Source: a virus. Taken from it: a DNA stretch of 43,080 bases. The stretch lies in the IMG/VR virus record IMGVR_UViG_3300019886_000011, positions 1-43,080 of that record; one strand, given 5' to 3'. The notes under the pieces were generated by a model. It did not search any database, was not told the origin of the DNA, and saw only the letters and a program-made list of their open reading frames with translations. Shown one piece after another: positions 29,801 through 35,961 of this stretch (its first letter is position 1; the number at the start of each line of letters is the position of its first letter). The translations under genes were made by a program, and so were the position numbers.

Positions 29801-30477
29801 ACCAATTCGGCAAGCCCTGGACTGACCTGATTGCTCGCCACCACGAAATCAGCACCCAAATGGAGCAGCGCTCCGGGCACGCTGGCCTCAAGGAGCGCAA
29901 GCCCTACAGCGAAATGTCCCCCGAGGGGCATGCCACGCTGAACGGCCAGCTCCAGGGCTATCCGAATACGGACGAGGCTCGCGTCGCGATGCGCTCGATC
30001 GCTTCCGACGCCGACGCTCGAGCCAAGGCAATGGCCGATCTAGCCGGCCAGGCGCCACCTCCAAGCGTCCTTCACGAGCTGGACATCCTCGGTGCCCAGC
30101 ACGCCTACAAGCGCCTCAGTGGGGAAGCCATGCCCAAGCTTGCGGGCACCGCCGGCTTTGGGGGCGTCACGGAGCACATCCGGGGATTTGGGCCAGCCAT
30201 GCGCCTCCGTTCGGATGCGGTAGCCCGAGCCATTTCCCGGGGCCCTACGGGCGAGCCCACCATCAGTCCCCGTCTCGCTGACTTCCTTCGCAACGCTTCA
30301 CCAAGCCCCCGACCACTCACGGGAATGATGAGCATGGGCGGCGGCGCGCTGGGAATGAAGGCGGGCGTGGGGTACAATACCGCGCGAGACGAGCTGACCA
30401 CGAGCCAAAAGCAGCTACTCCAAAGACTCATAGAAACCGCGGCTGGAATGAACCAAGCGACCCAAGAGGCACCATGA
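26890..30477 (+). CDS. Large putative injected protein with ADP-ribosyltransferase-like domain
   Basis: 1195 residues from ATG 26890. N-terminal ~400 residues are helical with a Gly/Ala-rich stretch (~280-380) that may insert in or cross membrane. Residues ~650-780 match an arginine-type ADP-ribosyltransferase: VYRGL (R671), FTTGSTPTSVSSSPIVARSF (STS-like T696-S701), VTLKLEHASARNI, then VEGELMLP with an E-x-E pair (E743, E745). Further regions are Pro-rich linkers and a helical C-terminal domain. Last and largest gene of the injected-protein block. ADP-ribosylation of a host protein on entry would parallel T4 Alt (inference). Confidence 0.65.
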   Translation: MISDADYKELKGQEANLNDKGKAAVRDYEMLQAAKEPIEAPRAVRETAPAKVNVPELPPEQAPAAPAPDKLQAFSDAVNAGADDSMDASLPNASKLKALNTPPEYVAKSRMNGLKHIAAAVGQTAQDVATLGPVLGAIHSRSPLDANMYYEPSEEEFARDQAPVIRASGLTPGTDDYQTAFDVWKDKKWHQAYKQAEAEDRPLTRVAHVADNGSAWDKLKNYVEQAPDIAQSFAKGAADFLTLHQASALPNYVEDKLAGNHARRDESASQDERNPLATGAGEIAGSALPIGPVAEATGFVGKKLLGAAPGALRGLGRSVAGGVAGAVTDLAGRAAATGEQDDSMGSAKDRFMSGLLPTIGVAGGGSILGHLAAGGGNWLQKSNVQAHPEIADLFRGGGETATLRGVVPGEEVAANLEAARPPAYGENKPYPEANATEVQARKLREPLAAENATARGELPQRFAAEKDAAFAADPNLQKPVPVRRTAQGAVDWLLGELQPKAADAYFPLKKVLPEDVGPAANVSAARELLPQLVSGHVVTAADASGMAERNIGRSLTIEEAQKIGLDVPGMLKKQGLSTTIKTESPPATALDAEGVPNNAPAIPNEPLNVAQVLPKYSKEQLATAGGVGEATPEQAAAIQRYTFGKRSDGDNDLINEYLSKAPISPLPHVYRGLTLTPDQAAEMLSQDTFTTGSTPTSVSSSPIVARSFVARNLEPGDVGVTLKLEHASARNIQPFAHDQVKVEGELMLPEKRSFEIISKHKDPTNPGNWIVVAKEVPSATDAGMSTTEEVFGRPADKLAPGAADRLKPREGRAFKTPTGPLGSEWFDQAKAAETVALHSGDYAVSDPFGGWKNTVPSGRGPLDTPTTPGTPDAPPSVPSIRPTGAPSALRAADPPSLASAPWQGPLRQQETINGIPIGEYRVVIKPNEYNAQQWEKIIGNIDDRAGEGARARGKVDPNWEKLQAAARADRDQFGKPWTDLIARHHEISTQMEQRSGHAGLKERKPYSEMSPEGHATLNGQLQGYPNTDEARVAMRSIASDADARAKAMADLAGQAPPPSVLHELDILGAQHAYKRLSGEAMPKLAGTAGFGGVTEHIRGFGPAMRLRSDAVARAISRGPTGEPTISPRLADFLRNASPSPRPLTGMMSMGGGALGMKAGVGYNTARDELTTSQKQLLQRLIETAAGMNQATQEAP

Positions 30478-30887
30478 GCGAAACGGCACGGCTGAAATAC
30501 ACTGGCAGCGCACTTCCTGGAAACGCGGAGGTGGTCTCACTGTTCGATTCCGTGGTGGCATTCCCGGGCGCGAGTTATCTGCCGATGTTGCACATGAAAC
30601 GTCTGCAACTGGACATCCTTCACGACCAGGCAGGCACGCTGAAGTGGTACAAGACCCAGAACAGGGGACAGTCATCGGTACTCGGCGCCGGCTCGTCGGC
30701 AACGACTGTGTGGCTCCAAATCGGAACACTGGCAGTGGCTGCACCCGCTGCGAACACCACGGATACTTTCGATTTCCTCGTCGAGGAATACGCTGACTTC
30801 AAGCTCGAGTGGACGAACGGAGCGACGCCGCAAACCGTGTTCAGCGTCGACGTGGCGCTCTCTGACGAGCGCAATAAGGGCACATGA
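30474..30887 (+). CDS. Small virion-like beta protein
   Basis: 137 residues from ATG 30474 (ATGA overlap). Alternating strands: AEVVSLFDSVVAFPGASYLPMLHMKRLQLDILHDQAGTLKWYKT, TTVWLQIGTLAVAAPAANTTDTFDFLVEEYADFKLEWTN. Likely a small structural protein; no family recognised. Confidence 0.6.
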   Translation: MSETARLKYTGSALPGNAEVVSLFDSVVAFPGASYLPMLHMKRLQLDILHDQAGTLKWYKTQNRGQSSVLGAGSSATTVWLQIGTLAVAAPAANTTDTFDFLVEEYADFKLEWTNGATPQTVFSVDVALSDERNKGT

Positions 30888-30973
30888 CCTCGGTCGCTCA
30901 AAACTGGCCTACGAGCCCAGCGTGGCCACCGAATATTCCTCCGGCATGGCCACCGGGAACATCGGTGCCCTAG
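30884..30973 (+). CDS. 29-residue Trp/Pro-rich micropeptide
   Basis: ATG 30884 overlaps the previous TGA (ATGA); TAG at 30971-30973 is followed directly by the next ATG. Product contains NWPTSPAWPPNIPPAWPPG, a WPP repeat. The flush arrangement with both neighbours suggests translation; it resembles the Pro/Trp linkers seen in appendage proteins. Confidence 0.45.
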   Translation: MTSVAQNWPTSPAWPPNIPPAWPPGTSVP

Positions 30974-32233
30974 ATGGGCGTCAACTTCAACTGGCCTCCT
31001 TCCGCGGCCGGAGGATCGGCAACCCCATCTCTTGCCACGCTCAGTTTGCTCGGAGGTGGCTTTACAGGGGCTAGTGTCTACGTTGCGGACCAGGGCGAAT
31101 ACTATGAGCTAGACACAGCAAACACCTTTGCCGCAAGCTCGCCGCTCATCATCGCGGCGACGGGCGGCGGCAATTGGTTCCGGCGCAGCAAGGCTTATGT
31201 TGTAGGGAACTTTTTCCTGTGGATTTGCAATACTTCCGGATTCTTCGCTGGCGATGCCTTGATCGGCGGCTTCAGCCCCGGACAGCAAGCCGCTGGCGCC
31301 ATAGCTCCTGACATCCTGCTGAACCTCGGCGCGCTAGCGACGCTCGCTGGTCCATTCATCAATGACGTAGTTCAAGATACGCTCGGAAATCTATGGGTAA
31401 CCGGGTATCATCATGCGGCTGGTACTACATCGTGGGCCTGGAAATTCGCATTATCCGATGTGCTCGCTTCTGGCTCGCCGACCCCGCGCGTAACCCTGAC
31501 TCAAGCTCTAAATTCGCCCGCGAACACGGGCGCGCAGGTGACGCTGTTCGATCGCAACAACGCCATGTGGCAAATGGTGTTTTCGTTGGCCGGTACCATC
31601 GGTGTCACGCTGAATAAGTATGGCGCGCCGAGCTATGCGCAGTCCGGATCGCCGACTGCTGACATCACAGTGCAGGGCACGAACGTTATTTTGAACGAGT
31701 ACCAGGACGGTCTATTCGACCCACAGGGTAACTTCTGGGCCTCGTGTTGGAGCGGCGGCGCGAAGGGGATTGTAATGTTCACCGCGGCGCAGCTCGCTAC
31801 GAGCGCGACCGGAGTTGTTCCGACCGTGGTTTGGACGGGCACGAACTTCACCGGCCCGATCGGCATGGCCTTCTATGGTGGCCTGCTCTGGGTCGCGAAC
31901 TACGGCGCTGGCGGAGCCGCTTCGCGTCTTCGTGCGTTCGCGTACATCGGCGCAACGTCGGGCAATCCAGCGCCGCTCATTGACATCGCCGTTACGGGTG
32001 CAAACGGCCTCGCCGCCATTGCCTTCGCGCCCGACGGATCGGGAGCGTGGGTTGTCGCGCAAGACGACGCAAAAACGGTGTTTCTCACCACGGCTCAGTT
32101 GGCTGCGTCTGGCACTGTTGCCGCTGGCAGAGCGCTCGTAGTGCGCGCCGGGGACTTCCCCGAGTGCGCGCGATTTGCTCTCAACCCCTCACGCTCCGGC
32201 CTCGGGCCGTCTGGCGTGCCGATCATTCCTTGA
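30974..32233 (+). CDS. Putative appendage protein with beta-propeller repeats
   Basis: 419 residues from ATG 30974. N-terminal ~75 residues (SLATLSLLGGGFTGASVYVADQGEYYELDTA) look like a phage fibre attachment segment. From ~120 repeats such as DTLGNLWVTGYH, DPQGNFWASCWSGG, GGLLWVANYG and APDGSGAWVVAQDD occur at ~45-residue spacing, each with a 'D.-GN-W' strand: an NHL/SMP30-like propeller. Candidate receptor-binding protein. Confidence 0.6.
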   Translation: MGVNFNWPPSAAGGSATPSLATLSLLGGGFTGASVYVADQGEYYELDTANTFAASSPLIIAATGGGNWFRRSKAYVVGNFFLWICNTSGFFAGDALIGGFSPGQQAAGAIAPDILLNLGALATLAGPFINDVVQDTLGNLWVTGYHHAAGTTSWAWKFALSDVLASGSPTPRVTLTQALNSPANTGAQVTLFDRNNAMWQMVFSLAGTIGVTLNKYGAPSYAQSGSPTADITVQGTNVILNEYQDGLFDPQGNFWASCWSGGAKGIVMFTAAQLATSATGVVPTVVWTGTNFTGPIGMAFYGGLLWVANYGAGGAASRLRAFAYIGATSGNPAPLIDIAVTGANGLAAIAFAPDGSGAWVVAQDDAKTVFLTTAQLAASGTVAAGRALVVRAGDFPECARFALNPSRSGLGPSGVPIIP

Positions 32234-32244
32234 AAGGAAACCCC

Positions 32245-32424
32245 ATGACCATTGCCCAAATTCTCACAGACATCGGAGCCGCAGCCGGCGCCATCGGCAC
32301 GATTTGCACGGGTGCTCGCGCATTTGCCATTCCTGCCCGCGAAGTACGCGGAGATGTTCGCGCGCTGGGGCGTGACATCGCAGAAGTTCAGCGTGAACCA
32401 GAGCCCAAAACGCGAAGAAGGTAA
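32245..32424 (+). CDS. Small hypothetical protein
   Basis: 59 residues from ATG 32245, with AAAGGAAA upstream. Hydrophobic N-terminus TIAQILTDIGAAAGAIGTICTGA and a basic tail. May be membrane-associated. Opens the lysis region; function unknown. Confidence 0.6.
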   Translation: MTIAQILTDIGAAAGAIGTICTGARAFAIPAREVRGDVRALGRDIAEVQREPEPKTRRR

Positions 32425-32430
32425 ACAGAT

Positions 32431-32619
32431 ATGATAGCCCTAGTTGTTGTTCTGGTCCTGGTCGGCCTAGTGCTGTGGGCGGTCGCCCAGCTCCCTCTCG
32501 ACCCAATGGTTATGAACCTGATTCGTGTCGTAGTGCTCATCGCCTGTGTGCTCTACGTGCTGAGCGCTTTCGGTCTCTGGCATGCGGGTCTACCCGCTCA
32601 CTTTCAGGGGCACTGGTGA
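32431..32619 (+). CDS. Small membrane protein with two helices (Thivi_2564-like)
   Basis: 62 residues from ATG 32431. Two hydrophobic segments, LVVVLVLVGLVLWAVAQLPL and LIRVVVLIACVLYVLSAFGL, separated by DPMVMN. The layout fits a widespread small phage membrane family (Thivi_2564-like). A holin role is possible because the endolysin gene follows with a GTGA overlap. Confidence 0.7.
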   Translation: MIALVVVLVLVGLVLWAVAQLPLDPMVMNLIRVVVLIACVLYVLSAFGLWHAGLPAHFQGHW

Positions 32620-33299
32620 GTCTGCTCCCGGACCTGAAGACGACACAGACGGCCGCGCAAGCGCGCCGCGTGTTCAATACCATACTGGTCGAACTGAAGC
32701 TGGACGTGGCGGGGTTAACGAAAGCGTGCCCCGTGTTCATGGCCCAGTCAGCGCTCGAAACGGCGCACTGGAATTCGATGCACGCTTGGAACTGGGGCAA
32801 TATTCGCCCTGGCGCCGGGTGGACCGGGGACATAGTACAGTTCCGCTGTAATGAGCAGCTCTCGCCGGGTAAGTGGACCTGGTTCAATCCGCCAGCTCCA
32901 GGTGAGCCAGGCTACGCCGACCCGCGCCACGGTTCCAGCTTTCGCGGCTTCACCGGGGCCGTGCTCGGCGCGCGTGACTACTTCGGCTTCATCCAGAAGC
33001 ACTACCCCGAGGCCTACTCGTCAGCGCTTGGCGGGGACAGCGGAATGTTCGTTCATGGTCTGAAACAACGCGGCTACTTCACTGCTGACGAAGCGCCGTA
33101 CCGCAACGCGGTGGTAAGCCTGGTGGGGGGATTCGCGAAGCTCGTCGACACGCCGCTGTACGTGCCTCCAGCTTTCTATTGGAGCAGCTTTCCGCTCATG
33201 AAGGCAGCAGCGGTCAACCTGGACATCGACACGTCCTACGCGAACCTGGACTTGTCGCATGCCGACGAATCGGGCGAGGCTTACCACGATGGCGACTGA
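32616..33299 (+). CDS. Endolysin, glucosaminidase/lysozyme-like
   Basis: 227 residues from GTG 32616 (GTGA overlap). Residues 35-65 contain CPVFMAQSALETAHWNSMHAWNWGNI, the 'Q-S-x-x-E-T' active-site region of FlgJ-type peptidoglycan hydrolases, with E48 as likely catalytic acid. FRGFTGAVLGARDYFGFIQKHYPEAY and LKQRGYFTADEAPYRNAVVSLV are typical of the rest of the fold. C-terminal ~45 residues are extra. Cuts the wall at the end of infection. Confidence 0.78.
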   Translation: MSLLPDLKTTQTAAQARRVFNTILVELKLDVAGLTKACPVFMAQSALETAHWNSMHAWNWGNIRPGAGWTGDIVQFRCNEQLSPGKWTWFNPPAPGEPGYADPRHGSSFRGFTGAVLGARDYFGFIQKHYPEAYSSALGGDSGMFVHGLKQRGYFTADEAPYRNAVVSLVGGFAKLVDTPLYVPPAFYWSSFPLMKAAAVNLDIDTSYANLDLSHADESGEAYHDGD

Positions 33300-33561
33300 C
33301 AGCGAGGAGACCCCTGCCAAGAAGCAGACGATGCTCGACCTCATCTTTTCCGAGCTGAACGAGATGAAGGTCCTGTGCCAGCGTTCGGCCGATAGCTCCT
33401 TCAGCACGAACGAGATGGTCAAGGGCATCGTGGCTCGGGTCCAGACATTGGAGCATCAGCGGGCTGCGGACCGGATGTCATGGTACTGGGCGCCCCTGTT
33501 GATCTCTTCCGTGGCCTTCTGTGGGATGATTTGGCTGGCCTTCAAATTCGGCCATGGCTAA
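33289..33561 (+). CDS. Single-helix membrane protein of the lysis cassette
   Basis: 90 residues from ATG 33289, overlapping the endolysin end. Coiled N-terminus (KKQTMLDLIFSELNEMKVLCQRSADSSFSTNEMVKGIVARVQTLEHQ), then one C-terminal membrane segment WAPLLISSVAFCGMIWLAFKF. Candidate holin or antiholin by position. Confidence 0.6.
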   Translation: MATDSEETPAKKQTMLDLIFSELNEMKVLCQRSADSSFSTNEMVKGIVARVQTLEHQRAADRMSWYWAPLLISSVAFCGMIWLAFKFGHG

Positions 33562-33916
33562 GCCTGACGGTCGGTATAGCCGCGTCAGCATCGAGACTGA
33601 CTCGGAAACCATGTCGGATGCTCAGGTGGCCAAGTCATTCCATGGTAGCAATCAAGTAGTGACGGTGCCGCTCGCCGTCGTGCTCGCGCTCATCACCGCG
33701 GGAGGTGGCGCGCTGACTGGGTACTTCACGCGGGGGCCCGGCGCACCGGTCGACTGCGCATCGAAGGACTCGGTAGCCACGCTGGACAGAAGGGTCGAGC
33801 AATTGGCAACCAGCTTCTCGGCGCTCACCGAAAAGGTCATCGCCGACAACGAACGCATGCACAATGATATGGTCGACCTGAAGCTCAAGATGGTAGAACA
33901 GAACAGGAACAAGTGA
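33554..33916 (+). CDS. Membrane protein with coiled C-terminus, possible inner spanin or holin
   Basis: 120 residues from ATG 33554. One membrane segment VVTVPLAVVLALITAGGGALTGYF, then a coiled tail ATLDRRVEQLATSFSALTEKVIADNERMHNDMVDLKLKMVEQ. The topology fits an inner-membrane spanin or an accessory lysis protein. No motif proves either. Confidence 0.5.
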   Translation: MAKPDGRYSRVSIETDSETMSDAQVAKSFHGSNQVVTVPLAVVLALITAGGGALTGYFTRGPGAPVDCASKDSVATLDRRVEQLATSFSALTEKVIADNERMHNDMVDLKLKMVEQNRNK

Positions 33917-34302
33917 ATGACCAAAGCAACGCTGACGAAGATTCTTGGCACATCCCTGTCCGTGCTCCTCGCGGGGCTGGCGACGTACTTCAAGGGCAAC
34001 CCGCTCGTGATGGCGCTACTCCCGTCAGTGTCAGCGTTCCTGCTCGGGGCTATCCACATCCAGAGGCCGGGCGACGTGAAGCTGTCGGACGTGGTAGTCC
34101 CCAGCAGCGCCGAGCTGAAGCCGTAGTCTGGAAGCGCACTTCCAAGCCCGGACACCTCTGCGAGCTTTGTGACCAGGTGAAGCCGTTCCTGGTCCAGATG
34201 AAGAAGCTGGCGGGGCCGGGGATGGTTCTAGCGTGCTCTGGATGCCTAGGAGACTTGACTGGGCGGCGTGGGGTAGACAGCGGCGATGCAACGTTCGAGT
34301 GA
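33913..34302 (+). CDS. Zinc-ribbon ORF overlapping the holin candidate
   Basis: The last ~60 codons encode a convincing zinc ribbon: HLCELCDQVKPFLVQMKKLAGPGMVLACSGCLGDLTG (CxxC...CxxC). The frame has no ATG, GTG, TTG or CTG between that part and GTG 33913, which overlaps the preceding TGA. Translated from there (129 aa), its first 70 codons overprint the holin gene. Alternatives: a rare start near 34120, or a -1 frameshift at gtCCCC near the holin end. Confidence 0.4.
   Translation: MNDQSNADEDSWHIPVRAPRGAGDVLQGQPARDGATPVSVSVPARGYPHPEAGRREAVGRGSPQQRRAEAVVWKRTSKPGHLCELCDQVKPFLVQMKKLAGPGMVLACSGCLGDLTGRRGVDSGDATFE
33917..34126 (+). CDS. Putative holin
   Basis: 69 residues from ATG 33917. Two hydrophobic stretches, ILGTSLSVLLAGLATYF and PLVMALLPSVSAFLLGAIHI, with short charged ends, typical of small class II holins. 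Lies at the end of the lysis cassette. Confidence 0.55.
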   Translation: MTKATLTKILGTSLSVLLAGLATYFKGNPLVMALLPSVSAFLLGAIHIQRPGDVKLSDVVVPSSAELKP

Positions 34303-34316
34303 TGTTATGCTAAATT

Positions 34317-34345
34317 GACCCCGCGCCGCGCAAACGGCCGGGGTC
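34317..34345 (+). terminator. Strong hairpin after the late genes
   Basis: GACCCCG (34317-34323) pairs with CGGGGTC (34339-34345); inside, GCCG pairs with CGGC around CGCAAA: 11 pairs with one bulge. No T tract follows (ttgat), so it may be a terminator of the late operon or a leader hairpin of the next gene. Confidence 0.5.
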
Positions 34346-34370
34346 TTGATCCGCAGGAAGAGAGGTTCCC

Positions 34371-34850
34371 ATGGACGAAAAAACCATCGCACGATTCTGG
34401 GCAAAAGTCGACATCACGCCGGGCTGCTGGGAGTGGCGCGCGGCAAAAAATAAGCAGGACGGATATGGTGTATTAAGCCGGGGCGATGGTAAGCTGATAT
34501 ACGCACATCGCCTGTCGTGGCTGCTGCACTCCGGACCGCTGCCAGACGGCATGTGCATCTGCCACAAGTGCGACAATCCGACCTGCGTGAACCCTGACCA
34601 CCTGTTCCTGGGCACACCAGGAGCCAACACCAGGGACATGATAGAAAAAGGGCGCTCGCGCTTGCGTACCCACGGGTTCTTTGGTGAGACTTCAGGAAAC
34701 GTTAAATTGAACGCAGAACAGGTGCTAGAAATTAGGCGCAAGGCAGCGACCGAAAAAAGGTGCATGGCAAGGCTAGCTCGAGAATTCGACGTATCCCCTT
34801 CGCAGATTCATCGGATCGTGACCCGCGAAGCGTGGCCCCATTTGCCATGA
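34371..34850 (+). CDS. Free-standing HNH homing endonuclease
   Basis: 159 residues from ATG 34371 with GAGAGG upstream. HNH_3 pattern: CWEWRAAKNKQDGYGVL, AHRLSWLLHSGPLPDG, CHKCDNPTCVNPDHLFLGTPGANTRDMIEKGR (C64, H65, C67, C72, H77). C-terminal NAEQVLEIRRKAATEKRCMARLAREFDVSPSQIHRIV is a helix-turn-helix that positions the enzyme on DNA. Located alone between convergent late and early operons, as mobile HNH genes often are. Confidence 0.88.
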   Translation: MDEKTIARFWAKVDITPGCWEWRAAKNKQDGYGVLSRGDGKLIYAHRLSWLLHSGPLPDGMCICHKCDNPTCVNPDHLFLGTPGANTRDMIEKGRSRLRTHGFFGETSGNVKLNAEQVLEIRRKAATEKRCMARLAREFDVSPSQIHRIVTREAWPHLP

Positions 34851-35194
34851 CTTTCCCATAGTTCTAGGCAGCGCTGCACTTCCTGGCCCTGCCACACGCG
34901 CCGCCCTTCCCTGGTCCAGTAATCAAAAATACCGCGAGCATCGTGGAAATCGCGGTGGCATTTGGCACACAGGGGCATTGTCTCGCGGTCCCCCGATTTC
35001 TGGCCCATTCCGCCGCCGGTAGCGTGATGCGGGTGGCTCGGCGGTCGAGCCCCGCACGAGCAGCAAGGCAGCGTGCGCACCCAGGCCAGCCAGATAGGGT
35101 CTCCCTCGCGACGCTGCTGCTTCGTCTGCCGCGCCTTCGCGATGAACTTGGACCTACGTAGCGCCGTGCGTCGCAGCAGTCGGGAGCGTTTCAC
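34808..35194 (-). CDS. HNH nuclease, Ref/DUF968-like
   Basis: 128 residues from GTG 35194 (GTGA overlap with the previous stop). Basic N-terminus, then PCCSCGARPPSHPHHATGGGMGQKSGDRETMPLCAKCHRDFHD: C..C, PHH, and LCxxCHxxxH with the 'G-GMGxKxxD' loop typical of Ref and DUF968-type phage nucleases linked to recombination. Last gene of the leftward DNA-metabolism operon; its 3' end overlaps the convergent HNH gene by 43 bases. Confidence 0.75.
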   Translation of the reverse strand: MKRSRLLRRTALRRSKFIAKARQTKQQRREGDPIWLAWVRTLPCCSCGARPPSHPHHATGGGMGQKSGDRETMPLCAKCHRDFHDARGIFDYWTREGRRVWQGQEVQRCLELWESHGKWGHASRVTIR

Positions 35195-35367
35195 AGGACA
35201 CCTCGTCCGAGCAGCTCCGCCGTGACGCGGGTGAGCAGTAGGCTCGGACCGCCGCGCGTACGCAGGTAGCGCCAGAGCCGCTGAAGGCCTGCGGTATCGG
35301 CGAAGGGCAAGTCACAGACCATCGACCGACCCTCGAAACTGGAGCAGTAGCCGACGCGCAGCGGCAT
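35191..35367 (-). CDS. Small hypothetical protein
   Basis: 58 residues from ATG 35367 (MPLRVGYCSSFEGRSMVCDLPFADTAGLQRLWRYLR...). It starts inside the 3' end of the DnaA-like gene and ends in a GTGA overlap with the next gene. No family recognised. Confidence 0.5.
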   Translation of the reverse strand: MPLRVGYCSSFEGRSMVCDLPFADTAGLQRLWRYLRTRGGPSLLLTRVTAELLGRGVL

Positions 35368-35659
35368 CGTACCACCAGTCGTGGAGCATGCGCTTTTGGG
35401 CCTTCCTGACGCCGTCCAAGATGGTCGAATGGTCGCGGCCGATGGCTTTGCCAAGCTCGGGCAGGCTGAGTCGGGTACAGCGTCGAGCAACCAGATAGAA
35501 GCACTGGCGGGCCTCCGCCAGTGCTCGTGTGCGGACGCGCCCTGCTATGTCATCGCTCGTCACCGTGAAGGCCTCGGCTACCGCGTCGCGCATGAAGGCG
35601 AGCGCCTTGACTCGTGGGGCTCCAGCTCCGGTCATTGCCTCCAGCTGCTCATCTATCAC
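35312..35659 (-). CDS. Stand-alone DnaA domain IV-like DNA-binding protein
   Basis: About 115 residues from GTG 35659 (or 107 from ATG 35635). The core FTVTSDDIAGRVRTRALAEARQCFYLVARRCTRLSLPELGKAIGRDHSTILDGVRKAQKRM matches the C-terminal DnaA-box-binding domain, including the signature GRDHSTIL. The AAA+ part of DnaA is absent. Could recognise DnaA boxes to recruit or block host initiation. Confidence 0.8.
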   Translation of the reverse strand: MIDEQLEAMTGAGAPRVKALAFMRDAVAEAFTVTSDDIAGRVRTRALAEARQCFYLVARRCTRLSLPELGKAIGRDHSTILDGVRKAQKRMLHDWWYDAAARRLLLQFRGSVDGL

Positions 35660-35960
35660 GGAGCGGCTCAAAAACAAGCTGACGCGGGTCGGGTTTGGGA
35701 CCCGTCTTCGGCTTGCGAGGTGGGGGGGCGACATATGGTCCGCGGAGCGTCCACTGCTGCGAAGAAACGGAGATGATGCCCTGGTCGCGCAGGCGGCGCA
35801 GTCGCTGCTCGAGGTCGTACTTTGTCGGCTCTACTTCCATATCGTACAGGTACTGCGGCAGCTTCATCAGGAGCGCCGTGTTCATTGTCTTGTTTCTGCA
35901 GCGGGCGAGCCTCCCGCAGACCCATTCCTCGTAGCTCGAATACTTGACCGCTTTTGCCAT
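35649..35960 (-). CDS. Hypothetical protein with helical core
   Basis: 103 residues from ATG 35960, GGAGG upstream within the helicase end. MNTALLMKLPQYLYDMEVEPTKYDLEQRLRRLRDQGIISVSSQQWTLRGPY looks like a winged-helix domain (helix, helix, wing W). C-terminal KPKTGPKPDPRQ tail is disordered. Possibly a replication-associated DNA-binding protein. Confidence 0.55.
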   Translation of the reverse strand: MAKAVKYSSYEEWVCGRLARCRNKTMNTALLMKLPQYLYDMEVEPTKYDLEQRLRRLRDQGIISVSSQQWTLRGPYVAPPPRKPKTGPKPDPRQLVFEPLRDR

Positions 35961-35961
35961 T

